In this document: piece by piece, positions 1 through 8,966 of the stretch | Position numbering within the stretch: position 1 is the stretch's first letter | Layout of the letters: each line of letters begins with the position of its first letter | Assembly (NCBI GenBank): GCA_966211215.1 | Contig: CBIHNR010000001.1 | Location: forward strand, 69,384 to 133,383 | From: Desertivirga sp966211215 | GTDB taxonomy: Bacteria > Bacteroidota > Bacteroidia > Sphingobacteriales > Sphingobacteriaceae | DNA length: 64,000 nt | Direction: 5' to 3' | Notes under the pieces: generated by a model | Databases searched by the model: none | The model's input: only the letters and a program-made list of their open reading frames with translations | Told to the model about the DNA's origin: nothing | Position numbers and translations under genes: made by a program

Positions 1-351
1 TTTTACATCCGGAATTAGAGCCGTATTCCAAGCAGACGTCCATGCTTTCATTCCTCCTTCTAGTGAATAAGCTTCTATCCCTTTTGCCCTTAATGCATCT
101 GAAGCGATTTGACTGGTTCTTCCGGCAGCACATACGGTTACAACCTTGGTATTTTCGGGAACCCGAATTTCGTCAAGTACACTTAAATCATTTTCTTTTA
201 ACCGCTGATATGCATCTATATGGATACTGCCCGGAATTTGCCACTCCTTCCGTTGATCTGCAGGCCTTACATCTAATACTAATACATCTGAATGGTTATC
301 GAGCCAATCTCTTAATATAGTTGTATCGATACTATACTTTCTTGTTTCCAT
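1..351 (-). CDS. Rhodanese-domain protein, 3' part cut by window edge (probable rhodanese/MBL-fold hydrolase)
   Basis: Reading the minus strand from the ATG at 351 gives 117 open codons running off the window. The protein begins METRKYSIDTTILRDWL and holds a full rhodanese domain. Its active-site loop VCAAGRTSQ carries the catalytic cysteine, preceded by the LDVRPADQ motif. In Bacteroidota this N-terminus usually belongs to a rhodanese/metallo-beta-lactamase fold protein (persulfide dioxygenase-like), whose hydrolase half would lie outside the window; that part is inference. Its start overlaps the end of the upstream ArsR-rhodanese gene by 20 bp, so the two are probably translated from one message. 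The likely role is sulfane-sulfur transfer or persulfide detoxification in the cytoplasm. Confidence 0.8.
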   Translation of the reverse strand, partial: METRKYSIDTTILRDWLDNHSDVLVLDVRPADQRKEWQIPGSIHIDAYQRLKENDLSVLDEIRVPENTKVVTVCAAGRTSQIASDALRAKGIEAYSLEGGMKAWTSAWNTALIPDVK

Positions 352-1021
352 CGCTATTATTCATTATGCTTACAGGTAAACCCTTTAATTTCCAGTCAGG
401 AAAGCCTTCTTCTAATCGGTTAGCCGAGAAATTATGCTGGCGCAAAACATGAACAGCTTCATCAGCAAAAACGCAAAAGGGCCCCCGACAATAAGCTATT
501 ATTTGCTTATCAGAAGGCAGTTCAGCCAAGCGGCCTTTCAACTCATTGAAAGGGACTGATATAGAGCCTGAAATGTGCCCCGATTCATATTCGTCTGTTG
601 GCCTGACGTCCAGGAAAATCACATCTTCCAAATTTGTTTTTTTTAATAATTCGGCTATTGTAACTGACTGAAGGCTGTCTTTATTCGCCCGAAATTCTTT
701 AACCACTTTGTCAATTTCCGCTATTCTGGATGTGCCAAAATTTCGCAACGAGGTATAAATGTTAGCTACTTCATTATTGGTAAGCTTATAGCTAATGAAA
801 TTGCCTTTGCGTTGTACTGTTACTATGTTTCCGGCCTTTAGTACCTGTAAATGCTGAGATGCATTGGCAGTGGACATACCAGTGTGAGCAGCAATTACTT
901 CGACTGTTTTTTCTCCTTGTGCTAATAGGTCGACGATTTCTAACCTTCTAGGGTTTCCTAAAGCCTGGGAGATTTTTGCAAGTTCAGAGAATACCTTGTC
1001 TTTGAATTCTCGTTTTTCCAT
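332..1021 (-). CDS. ArsR-family HTH regulator fused to a rhodanese domain
   Basis: The 229-residue protein has two parts. Residues 10-85 form an ArsR winged helix (ALGNPRRLEIVDLLAQGEKTV, recognition helix around MSTANASQHLQVLKAG). Residues about 120-215 form a rhodanese domain with LDVRPTDEYESGHI and the loop IAYCRGPFC, with the active-site Cys at 178. Fusions like this are known in Bacteroidota and Proteobacteria as sulfane-sulfur-responsive repressors; the active-site cysteine would let the rhodanese part sense or load persulfide. The gene is translationally overlapped with the downstream rhodanese gene. A near-palindrome sits over its promoter, which suggests autoregulation. Confidence 0.9.
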   Translation of the reverse strand: MEKREFKDKVFSELAKISQALGNPRRLEIVDLLAQGEKTVEVIAAHTGMSTANASQHLQVLKAGNIVTVQRKGNFISYKLTNNEVANIYTSLRNFGTSRIAEIDKVVKEFRANKDSLQSVTIAELLKKTNLEDVIFLDVRPTDEYESGHISGSISVPFNELKGRLAELPSDKQIIAYCRGPFCVFADEAVHVLRQHNFSANRLEEGFPDWKLKGLPVSIMNNSDGNKKV

Positions 1022-1025
1022 AACA

Positions 1026-1055
1026 CAAAGGTAAAACTTATTTTAAACAATTCAA
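1026..1055 (-). promoter_or_regulatory. Bacteroidota-type promoter of the arsR-rhodanese operon
   Basis: On the minus strand TACCTTTG (1033-1026) matches the -7 consensus TAnnTTTG. A TTG lies 19 nt upstream (1055-1053) in the -33 position. The -7 box ends only 4 nt before the ATG at 1021, so the transcript would be leaderless or nearly so. Confidence 0.6.
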
Positions 1056-1065
1056 TTGATTTGTT
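1046..1065. promoter_or_regulatory. Probable ArsR operator palindrome
   Basis: AACAATTCAATTGATTTGTT is a 20-bp palindrome with one mismatched pair. It covers the -33 element of the arsR-rhodanese promoter. ArsR repressors typically bind such imperfect 12-2-12-like palindromes, so autorepression is inferred. Confidence 0.55.
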
Positions 1066-1120
1066 GAATAGATTGTTGGCTCTTATATCCAAAATTATAA
1101 TCGGGAATATTGAATAGGGA

Positions 1121-1151
1121 TTTCAAATAATCCATCATTATTCTATCTTTG
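1121..1151 (+). promoter_or_regulatory. Promoter of the tRNA-Arg gene
   Basis: TATCTTTG at 1144-1151 is an exact TAnnTTTG -7 box, ending 8 nt before the tRNA 5' end, as expected for a stable RNA promoter in Bacteroidota. The -33 element is weak (TTTC near 1121). Confidence 0.5.
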
Positions 1152-1159
1152 CGCCTAGC

Positions 1160-1231
1160 GTTCCCGTAGTTCAATGGATAGAATTGATGATTCCGGTTCA
1201 TCCGATGGGGGTTCGAATCCCTTCGGGAACA
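1160..1231 (+). tRNA. tRNA-Arg (anticodon CCG)
   Basis: The sequence folds into a full cloverleaf. The acceptor stem GTTCCCG pairs with CGGGAAC at 1224-1230. The D stem is GTTC/GAAT. The anticodon stem GATGA/TCATC encloses the loop TTCCGGT, with anticodon CCG at 34-36. The T arm has loop TTCGAAT on a five-pair stem containing G-U pairs. The discriminator base is A and CCA is not encoded. CCG reads the arginine codon CGG. A terminator hairpin follows directly. Confidence 0.95.
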
Positions 1232-1234
1232 CTT

Positions 1235-1264
1235 AAAAACCCTTGAAATCAAGGGTTTTTTTTT
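1235..1264 (+). terminator. Intrinsic terminator after tRNA-Arg
   Basis: AAAAACCCTTGA and TCAAGGGTTTTT form a 12-bp hairpin with a 2-nt loop, followed by a run of T. Confidence 0.85.
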
Positions 1265-1372
1265 GCCCACACTTCTTGCACTTCGCCTAACAACATAATG
1301 TCAAAAAGCTTTTAAAGAGAAAATAAAAGAACTTTTTTTGTTGCTATAGCAGGTGTTTTAGCGCTTGAAAAT

Positions 1373-1414
1373 AAAAAAGGGACTCAAAGCCGGATGCTTT
1401 TGAGTCCCTTTTTA
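1373..1414 (-). terminator. Intrinsic terminator of the giant lyase gene
   Basis: AAAGGGACTCAAA and TTTGAGTCCCTTT are inverted repeats separated by about 9 nt, with A/T runs outside each arm. On the minus strand this sits 20 nt after the stop of the lyase gene and ends in a T-run. Confidence 0.8.
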
Positions 1415-1434
1415 TTTGAGGTATTGCAAGGTTA

Positions 1435-4400
1435 TTATTTTATTATAACCTTACCTGAATATTGATTATTCAGTATTAAGGTATAAATACCATCAGGCAA
1501 AGCCTGGCTTAAGGTAACATCGATATTACCCGTAACATTTCTAATTGATTTTGAATAGACAACCCGTCCTGTCAAATCAATTAGTTTCAACAACACATCC
1601 TTTCCAATCAAATCAGCATTAGTAGCAATAGTAAATCTATTGTTCACCACTGGGTTCGGGTAAATAATGGTGTGATTTACTGCATCCTTTTCAGAGAGCC
1701 ACTGAACAGCCACTACATCTTCAAGACTCTTTTGAGCAATCTGATTAGTTGTGAAGTTTTGTATTTCTGCTGCACTCAATGCCCTGCTATAGATTTTAAA
1801 CCCGTCAATAGAGCCTCTAAACATTGGGTCGTTAAATTGTGATTTACCCAGATAATTCTGCGTAGTGCTGCCAATGGTTGACGGCTTAATCGTAACGCCG
1901 GTATTAGAGGCAACGGCAGTTCCATTGATGTATAAAGTACAGGTATTTCCGGATTGTGTAATAGCAAAATGTGTCCAGGTATTCAGTGGAAGGGTATAAG
2001 TAAAGCTCACCTGTTGCTCTGAGCCTCCATTCTTAATGGCATAACGTATCACATTAGCAGTTCCCGCCTGGATTGATAAAAACATATACTTGCTGGTTCC
2101 CGTACCAAAGTCGAATACCCGCATCCAGTTAGATTTAACATCCATTCTTACCCAGGTAGATATAGTAAAGTCATTTAGCGTACTTACAATACCGGCTGGC
2201 AAGCTAGCATAAGAGGAAGCAGTTCCGTCCAGTTTAAGCGCGGTGCCTGAAAGTCCGGCATCGCGAGTTGCTGTTGCCTGCAAAGTAGCGTGAGTTGCAC
2301 CCCAGCTATCAATACCACGCGTTCCGCTTGCCTCATCAAATTTCAAATAAGTGATTTGCCCTGTATTCGGCGTTGCTATCACCTGGCTACTATTAGGGTT
2401 TTCCCCCAGAGTGTTAGTAGCAGAAACTACATAGTAGTACGTACTTCCATTGCTAACATTGGTATCGGTAAATCTGGTATCCGTACCGGTTCCAATGTTT
2501 GTATAAGGCCCGCCAGAAGTAGTTGAACGTTTGATAGTGTAACTAAAATTCTGGATAGCATCCCATTCAAGGATATTTTTAGCATCGCCCGCTGCAACTA
2601 TCACATTGTTTACAATAGTATATACTGTTAACGTTATAGTTTGCGCACCGCTAATACTGCCGTTGCCAGCGGTTAAAGCCACAGAAAAAGTGCCATATTC
2701 GGTAGGAGTGCCAGATATTACACCGGTACTAGTATTTACACTTAAACCAGCAGGCAGGCCAGTGGCTGTAAAACTGTTTAGTGTGGCATTATTGGTAATG
2801 GTATAGGTAAATGGTGAGCCCATTACTGCTGTCGGTTGGGTATTGTTTGTGATGACAACCGTTAAAACTTGTGTTTGAGGTTGGGCTGCACCGTAAGCGC
2901 TATCTCCAGCCTGCGAAGCAGTAATGGTCGCCGTTCCGGTAGCAAGAATATGCACTTTGCCATTCACGATGCTTGCAACTGATTCATCTGAACTGGTGTA
3001 GGTCACCGCAAGTTCGGAAGAGGCAGTTGCTGCAGGATCAAAATCTGCATCTCCAAGCAGTTTGGTTCCAATTGCGGCAAAATTAATGGTCTGTGCTTGT
3101 TTAACCGTTAAAACCTGCGTTTGCGATTGGGCTGGCCAGTATATATCATTTCCTGCCTGTGAAGCAGTGATGGTTGCAGTTCCGGCAGCAACAATGTGAA
3201 CCTTACCATTTACGATGCTTGCAACTGATGCATTCGAGCTCGTGTAGCTTACCGGAAGCCCTGAAGAAGCGGTAGCTGGCTCAAAATCTGCATCACCTGT
3301 TGCTTTTTCAGCAGTGGCAGCCAAAGTGATTGTTTGACTTGAATAACTTGCAGCAATTTCAGATGCTGTTAAGGCCCTGCCGAATATTTTAAACTCATCA
3401 ATAGAGCCTCTAAACATCGGGTCGTTAAACTGTGATTTGCCCAGATAGTTCAAGTTAGTACTGCCTATCGTAGAAGGCTTAATGGTAACGCCAGTGTTTG
3501 TAGCCACTAAAGCTCCGTTGATATACATACTGCATGTACTTCCCGATTGAGTGATTGCAAAATGCGTCCAGGTATTAAGTGGCAGGGTATAATTAAAGCT
3601 TACCTGCTGTTCCGATCCCCCATTCTTAATGGCATAACGCATCATATTAGCACTTCCAGCCTGGATCGATAAAAACATATACTTGCTGGTTCCGGTACCA
3701 AAGTCAAATACACGCATCCAGTTGGATTTAACATCCATTCTTACCCAAGTTGATATGGTAAAGTCATTTAACGTACTTACAATACCAGTTGGCAAAGTAG
3801 CATAAGAGGTAGAAGTTCCGTCCAGCTTAAGCGCAGTACCTGAACGGCCAGTATCACGCGTTGCTGTAGCCTGCAAAGTAGCATGATTGGTTCCCCAGGT
3901 ATCCGTTGCCTGTGTTCCGCTAGCCTCATTAAATTTATAATAGGTTTGGCCTATGGCACGTGCATCCATTAAAACAACATCGTTTCCGTCGCCACCTACA
4001 TAGGTAATGATGAAATTATAACCGCCTACAGTAATGGTAGCCCATTCAGGCAAACCATTAAAAGTACCTGTTATTGTTGCTGTTCCGGTATTGTCAATAA
4101 GGGTATAGTAAGTTCCGAAAGGCAAGGTCCCTGCAACGCCGGTTAGGGTTAAGTTGGGACTGCTATCAAGTGTTACACCTGTTACAATGATTTTATCTGC
4201 GGTAGTATCTCCAAGATTAAGTTCCGCCTGATAGGTTGCATCTGCCTTTAAGGTAAGAGCTCCTATTTTCAAAGCACCAATGCCCAGATTTCCAGGCTCA
4301 AGCACAGCGCCGGGGCCACTTCCTGTGCCGATGGTAGCTGAACCGGTACTCTTACCCGTTCCACCAAAGCTTCCCTCCTGAACAACAACCGAGCTAGCAA

Positions 4401-7400
4401 AGGCGCCACTGGTTGGATTATTGTTTAACAGGAATTTCCCTTTTTTTACTGTTGTTGTACCGCCATATGTATGGTTTCCGCTGAAAATTAAATTTCCTGT
4501 ACCTACTTTCTCTACATTTAAGAAATTGGCAAAAGTTCCGCTGAAATTTGTATTGGTATTTAATGCACCAATGCTGATTATCGGAGAGCCTCCGGCATTA
4601 TTGCGGAGATATCCCCTTCCTGAAAGTCCGCCAAAATGCAGTGTACCTGACGAAAACTGAATGCTGTGACAATCAACGCCATTCGCATCCAATAACCAAT
4701 GAGCATTGGCACTTCCCGATTGCGGCACTTCAAAACGCACACGCTGGTTGCCGCTGCGCAGTTTCGATATAAATGTTCCTGTAAATCCGCTGTTATCTCC
4801 GTAGAGATGCAATCCCGCATAGGTATTACCATCGTGTTCAAGGGTACCAGTTCCAAGCAGCTTTCCCCTAAGGTTTAAGGCATAGCTGGTTTCATACATA
4901 TAGCTTCTCTTGCCAGCAGTAACCTCAATATCGTTGTAAATGGTAGCATCGCCCCATTCAGAGTATAATGAACCTCCGTTCAATATAATTTTTCCCGTTC
5001 CCAATGGGCCAGCTGTTGGCGCACTCTGGGTTCCTGTTCCGATACCGGCTATTCCAATCCCATTTTTTGGAGGCCAGCCACCGCTGTTCCCATTAATAGT
5101 AGTCCCACCAGAATAGGTATTCGCTCCTGAAATAAAGAGCAGGCGTCCTCCTGTTTTTAAAAGGCTTCCTGTACCGCTGATGAGGCCTGAGAGGTAAATA
5201 TCCTCAGTATTGGTATTCACATTCAGCTGGCTGTTTAAAACCAAGGGTGTACTTATGGTCTGTTTGATTGGAGAGTTGTTGACAAGGTCATTCTTCAACG
5301 TAATGCTGTTGCCACTAATAGAGTATGAATTTGCATTAGCATCGAAAAGAATCTTTGAAGCTACCATGCCAGTGATATCATTGGTTAAAACGGTATCGCT
5401 TGCTGCGCTGAATGTTAAAATGGCCGGGTTTACCGGAAGTGAATTTTCAACCCAGTTTGCTGCCAGGTTCAGATTGGTGGCAACCGGTGTTGGGCTCCAG
5501 GTACGGGTGCTTGCACCCGGTACCCCGAATGCTTCGGCTGAATTAGCACTTTCCTGGGTATTGCCCATAGAAGATACTACATAGTAATAAGGGCTTCCGC
5601 TGGTAACGTTGGTATCTGTATAGCTGGTGGTTGAAACCGTAGCTATAAGCGTATACGGCCCTCCGCTTACAGTACCTCTCTTTACCTTATAAGTTAAAGC
5701 ACCGGAAGCTGCATTCCAGCTCAAACCAATGGAGTTGCTGTTATTAACTACTACTGGTGTTGATGGCACTGCTGGTGGCACAGATGCTGAAACCACATTG
5801 GAATTTCCGCTTTCCAGTGTTCCGGCTAAGGCAGTTACCACATAGTAATTGCTAACCTCCGGCTGTGGGCTGGCATCAATAAAGGATGTTCCGACGATGC
5901 CTGTTTGTATGGCAGTAAAAGGGCCGCCTGATGAAAGGGACCTCTTTACCGTGTAGCTGCTGGCATTAGTTACCGCTGGCCATGAAACACTTATACGGGT
6001 AACATTATTTACGGCCGCAGTTACTCCTGATGGAGCAGCAGGAGCTACATTATTGGTTGCATTAATGATCAAAGTGGCTGTGCCAGTTCCGCTTGCATTG
6101 GTAGCCCCTAAAGTAACCACTGATTGTCCCATTGCTGTGGGTGTACCGGAAATAAGCCCGGTAGAGGTATTAATACTTAATCCTGCCGGCAAGCCAGTGG
6201 CACTATAGGAAGATGGGCTGGCACTTGCAGTGATGTTATAGCTGAAGGACGAACCTAAGATAGCTGCGGCTGTGGTAGCGCTGCTGATCTCCGGAGATCC
6301 GGTGGGTGCTGTTTGACTATAGGCCACATTACTGAACGTGGCGGTGTTCAACGCTGAACTGTTGTTAGAGACGGTATAAAATCCCGCATACAGGTTTGTC
6401 GGGAAACCTGTTGCAGAATAGGCACAACCAATATTGGTCCAATTAGTACCATCCTGCGAATGATAGGTGAATATGCGGGTTCCTACACGCTCAATTTTTA
6501 ACCACCAGGGTGCTTTGGGTTGCCAATGCTTCCCTACACCGCCTGTAGCGGCAAGGTAAATATCCCAAAAAGCAGAACCGGGTGACAGCGATTCGCGCAG
6601 CATGACGCCGCAGCCTCCACTAATTGGCGACACACTGTTAACTTTTACTACCAGGCCGGCATCTCCACTAACTTTTTTGAAATTGAAATTAAAAGCAGTA
6701 CTGGTGGAAGTTCCCGCACCTTTAATTGTCCAAACTCCGTTACTGTATGAAGCGCTGCCTGCCAGTCCGGTATTACCGATATCCATATTGGTGAGGCCGT
6801 TGCTTACCGGTTGCACATGATCGGCAGGGTAAAACACCTGCGGCAAAGTAACTGCCGTAGAAGTATCGGATGATTTCAGGTATAAGAAATCGCCACCGGC
6901 ACCGCCCAAAGCAGCCCGCATCCGGTCGGTTTGAGGGGTAAGTATCCCCTTACGTACCTTATAAGCGCTGTAAATTAGATTGGTCATATCGCCCACCCTT
7001 GCTCCGGGGGCAATCCCCCAGTTGGTCCAGTAACTGGCATAACCTCCAAAGGGAATATAGGTCATGGTAGCTCCATCAAAGGCGTACTTATGATACAACT
7101 CGCCGATAGCCAATACCCGGTTATCCAACTCGGCAAACATATCTACCTTCTGCTTGTAAGCAACTTCTGCGCCCCAGGCCAGGGCTGCAGCTTGCACACG
7201 CCAATGGTCGTCGCGGCCGGTATCACCTACTTCGCCATTGGGCAGGGAGTTGCGCATACCTCCTCCTGCATCCATCCTGTACACTTCAATCGACTGATTA
7301 AATTTGGTGACATCATTACAAAAAACCGATGCGGCAAGGGCTATTTTTAGCTGAATAGCACCTTTGTTCTGGTCGCGTAATGGATTAGGCACCCAGGAAG

Positions 7401-7962
7401 TCGGAAATAAGACTTGAGAAAAATAATTTTCTACATGCTGTGTATTGGCTGCGGTCCAGCCGGGAAAGGTATAGCGAAGTATCTCTGCACCTGTGCCCCA
7501 ATACTGAGCATAGTCGCCAATATCCAGCATAGATTCATTGCCACCCCAAACAGTATTGGTAACCGCCCAGGCATCCAGCATATTGGTGGCTTTACGGGCA
7601 TAAGCACTATCCCCTGTAAAAACATACATGAAGGCCAAGTTATGGATAGCCTGCATGTCGCTCTTCCACTGGGTATTGTTTAAGTTCGGTGCCCGGGTTA
7701 CCGTAGCAAATGGCCCCTGCATCCCATAGGTAAGCTTAGACCTGGAATCATTTTTAAATGCGTTGTAAGCGGAAAGCCAGGGTTCCTGGGTAATGTTGGC
7801 TTTCAACTGATTGAGATCGGTTTGGGTAAAAGGTATGCCCGGGTGGACAAAGGTTTGAGCATCTGATGTTTTGGGGCTCATTAGGACAAGCATACCCAAA
7901 AAAATGATGATCAGATTTTCTTTCGAAATCAGCTTTAGCTGACGAAGTAAAATTTTCCTCAT
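1435..7962 (-). CDS. Giant secreted alginate-lyase-superfamily protein with T9SS tail
   Basis: The protein has 2175 residues. Residues 1-35 are a signal peptide. About 36-370 form an alginate_lyase-like alpha toroid (HPGIPFTQTDLNQLKANI, GDYAQYWGTGAEI, GDTGRDDHWRVQAAALA). About 385-555 is a DUF1349/beta-sandwich module. A putative-Ig (He_PIG) domain and two FN3 domains follow. About 820-1330 holds passenger-type autotransporter-associated strand repeats (SGGTT, GNLIFSGNHTYGGTT). Then come a LamG domain, two bacterial-Ig-like repeats, He_PIG, FN3 and a second, nearly identical LamG. The C-terminus (about 2095-2175, IIYPNPVVNN...DLTGRVV...GIYTLIL) is a type A T9SS sorting domain, so the protein is exported through T9SS. 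The lyase family predicts cleavage of a uronate-containing polysaccharide (alginate, glucuronan or a related polymer); the exact substrate cannot be read from sequence. It stands alone, without SusCD, and has its own terminator. Confidence 0.85.
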   Translation of the reverse strand: MRKILLRQLKLISKENLIIIFLGMLVLMSPKTSDAQTFVHPGIPFTQTDLNQLKANITQEPWLSAYNAFKNDSRSKLTYGMQGPFATVTRAPNLNNTQWKSDMQAIHNLAFMYVFTGDSAYARKATNMLDAWAVTNTVWGGNESMLDIGDYAQYWGTGAEILRYTFPGWTAANTQHVENYFSQVLFPTSWVPNPLRDQNKGAIQLKIALAASVFCNDVTKFNQSIEVYRMDAGGGMRNSLPNGEVGDTGRDDHWRVQAAALAWGAEVAYKQKVDMFAELDNRVLAIGELYHKYAFDGATMTYIPFGGYASYWTNWGIAPGARVGDMTNLIYSAYKVRKGILTPQTDRMRAALGGAGGDFLYLKSSDTSTAVTLPQVFYPADHVQPVSNGLTNMDIGNTGLAGSASYSNGVWTIKGAGTSTSTAFNFNFKKVSGDAGLVVKVNSVSPISGGCGVMLRESLSPGSAFWDIYLAATGGVGKHWQPKAPWWLKIERVGTRIFTYHSQDGTNWTNIGCAYSATGFPTNLYAGFYTVSNNSSALNTATFSNVAYSQTAPTGSPEISSATTAAAILGSSFSYNITASASPSSYSATGLPAGLSINTSTGLISGTPTAMGQSVVTLGATNASGTGTATLIINATNNVAPAAPSGVTAAVNNVTRISVSWPAVTNASSYTVKRSLSSGGPFTAIQTGIVGTSFIDASPQPEVSNYYVVTALAGTLESGNSNVVSASVPPAVPSTPVVVNNSNSIGLSWNAASGALTYKVKRGTVSGGPYTLIATVSTTSYTDTNVTSGSPYYYVVSSMGNTQESANSAEAFGVPGASTRTWSPTPVATNLNLAANWVENSLPVNPAILTFSAASDTVLTNDITGMVASKILFDANANSYSISGNSITLKNDLVNNSPIKQTISTPLVLNSQLNVNTNTEDIYLSGLISGTGSLLKTGGRLLFISGANTYSGGTTINGNSGGWPPKNGIGIAGIGTGTQSAPTAGPLGTGKIILNGGSLYSEWGDATIYNDIEVTAGKRSYMYETSYALNLRGKLLGTGTLEHDGNTYAGLHLYGDNSGFTGTFISKLRSGNQRVRFEVPQSGSANAHWLLDANGVDCHSIQFSSGTLHFGGLSGRGYLRNNAGGSPIISIGALNTNTNFSGTFANFLNVEKVGTGNLIFSGNHTYGGTTTVKKGKFLLNNNPTSGAFASSVVVQEGSFGGTGKSTGSATIGTGSGPGAVLEPGNLGIGALKIGALTLKADATYQAELNLGDTTADKIIVTGVTLDSSPNLTLTGVAGTLPFGTYYTLIDNTGTATITGTFNGLPEWATITVGGYNFIITYVGGDGNDVVLMDARAIGQTYYKFNEASGTQATDTWGTNHATLQATATRDTGRSGTALKLDGTSTSYATLPTGIVSTLNDFTISTWVRMDVKSNWMRVFDFGTGTSKYMFLSIQAGSANMMRYAIKNGGSEQQVSFNYTLPLNTWTHFAITQSGSTCSMYINGALVATNTGVTIKPSTIGSTNLNYLGKSQFNDPMFRGSIDEFKIFGRALTASEIAASYSSQTITLAATAEKATGDADFEPATASSGLPVSYTSSNASVASIVNGKVHIVAAGTATITASQAGNDIYWPAQSQTQVLTVKQAQTINFAAIGTKLLGDADFDPAATASSELAVTYTSSDESVASIVNGKVHILATGTATITASQAGDSAYGAAQPQTQVLTVVITNNTQPTAVMGSPFTYTITNNATLNSFTATGLPAGLSVNTSTGVISGTPTEYGTFSVALTAGNGSISGAQTITLTVYTIVNNVIVAAGDAKNILEWDAIQNFSYTIKRSTTSGGPYTNIGTGTDTRFTDTNVSNGSTYYYVVSATNTLGENPNSSQVIATPNTGQITYLKFDEASGTRGIDSWGATHATLQATATRDAGLSGTALKLDGTASSYASLPAGIVSTLNDFTISTWVRMDVKSNWMRVFDFGTGTSKYMFLSIQAGTANVIRYAIKNGGSEQQVSFTYTLPLNTWTHFAITQSGNTCTLYINGTAVASNTGVTIKPSTIGSTTQNYLGKSQFNDPMFRGSIDGFKIYSRALSAAEIQNFTTNQIAQKSLEDVVAVQWLSEKDAVNHTIIYPNPVVNNRFTIATNADLIGKDVLLKLIDLTGRVVYSKSIRNVTGNIDVTLSQALPDGIYTLILNNQYSGKVIIK

Positions 7963-8210
7963 AGAATTAAGAGTTTAAATTGGTTTATAATAGTCTAATT
8001 CTTGGAGTAGGTTGTATCATAGACACTTGTATTTGCCTTTTATACTCTAAAGAAAATTTTTTTTGCTTTTTAAGTCGCTGAAAGAAATAATTTAATTCTT
8101 ATGCAAGGAAGAAGCCTGCAAGCTACAAACGAAGCCGCTAGCAATTTGAACAATATGATATAGAATGCTATCTTTTATGAAGCATAGCTAATTAATACAG
8201 GCTTTTGTCC
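7963..8210. other. Intergenic, upstream of giant lyase
   Basis: The stretch is AT-rich with no coding potential recognised. It must hold the lyase promoter (minus strand), but no clean TAnnTTTG box was found. Confidence 0.5.
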
Positions 8211-8393
8211 AGGAAAAGGTCAGGGAATTCGCTTTTAAAAAAATAGTAAGGAGAAATTCAATGAAAGAACCCATAGGAGAGGCAAAAGTGTATGACATCT
8301 TCTTCCGCAGGACTCCCTCGGAGAGATGTCTGACACTTATATACGGCTCTGCGTTATTTCTTAAGTTAAAAGCGAATTCCCTGAGGAAAAGGT
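8211..8393. mobile_element. MITE: 163-bp element with 18-bp TIRs and 10-bp target duplication
   Basis: The element spans 8221-8383. Its left end CAGGGAATTCGCTTTTAA (8221-8238) is the exact reverse complement of its right end (8366-8383). It is flanked by identical 10-bp direct repeats AGGAAAAGGT at 8211-8220 and 8384-8393, the signature of transposition. Inside, AAGTGTATGACATCT and AGATGTCTGACACTT form a second imperfect inverted pair, so the element can fold into a long hairpin. There is no transposase, so it would need one in trans. A 10-bp duplication fits IS4-like families, but the parent element is not identified. Confidence 0.85.
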
Positions 8394-8681
8394 GATCTTT
8401 TGTCACATTAATTGGTTTATTTCGAGTATCGGATGACGTTCATTATCGCTCAAAACATATAGGTATTATGTTTTCTTTTAAGGACTTAAGCGATATTGGA
8501 AGGTTAATAAATTGTTATTGTTGTTACTGGTTTTGTTTGGAGCAATAAATACTTTCTGAGCGGTAAAACTTTTTTCACAAATCGTTGTAAATTAACTAAG
8601 CATGTAAGAGAGTATCCTAAAAAGAGTCTGATTTATAATGGGGTGAATATTAGATAGTAAAGGCTGTCGGGAGGTGTTTGC
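8394..8681. other. Intergenic, upstream of the signalling cluster
   Basis: No gene, RNA or clear promoter is seen in these about 290 bases of AT-rich sequence. Confidence 0.4.
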
Positions 8682-8966
8682 ATGCTTGTAAAGCAAGTTC
8701 TTATGGAGATATCTAATTTTCCCCTTAATCAATGCGTGTGGCTAAGACTGATTTTCGTCAGCATGTTTTCGGCTTGGCAGGCTTCTTTGGCCTGGGCACA
8801 ACTATCTAAAGAGCTCATAGTAAACTTCGTGCGGTTGGCATGGCCTTACAAAAACAAACTTGAAGTCTCGGCCGTTGTCCAAAAACTTTTAAAACACAGA
8901 GATATAGAGGTTGAAGGGATCAAAATTCCCAGAAGGGTTTATGGGAGGGCGACATGGCGGTATTAG
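8682..8966 (+). CDS. Hypothetical small protein, signal-like N-terminus
   Basis: This 94-codon frame starts at the ATG at 8682 and overlaps the YfiR start by 13 bp. It has a hydrophobic stretch (LRLIFVSMFSAWQASLAWAQ, about residues 22-41) that could be a signal peptide cut at AWA-Q, then a basic tail. I do not recognise a family. YfiR genes are often preceded by a TonB-dependent receptor gene, so this could be a small operon member or the remnant of one; it may also be non-coding. Confidence 0.35.
   Translation: MLVKQVLMEISNFPLNQCVWLRLIFVSMFSAWQASLAWAQLSKELIVNFVRLAWPYKNKLEVSAVVQKLLKHRDIEVEGIKIPRRVYGRATWRY

Noticed and set aside
42..320. Plus-strand 92-codon frame
   Set aside because: It is antisense to the rhodanese gene, whose minus-strand frame has a clear domain.
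1052..1270. Minus-strand 72-codon frame
   Set aside because: It runs antisense through tRNA-Arg and its terminator and is not a gene.
1435..7962. Reading the giant lyase as a type V autotransporter because of its strand repeats
   Set aside because: There is no C-terminal translocator barrel, and the tail is a T9SS sorting domain.
8188..8406. Minus-strand 72-codon frame
   Set aside because: It lies almost entirely in the MITE and its target duplications.
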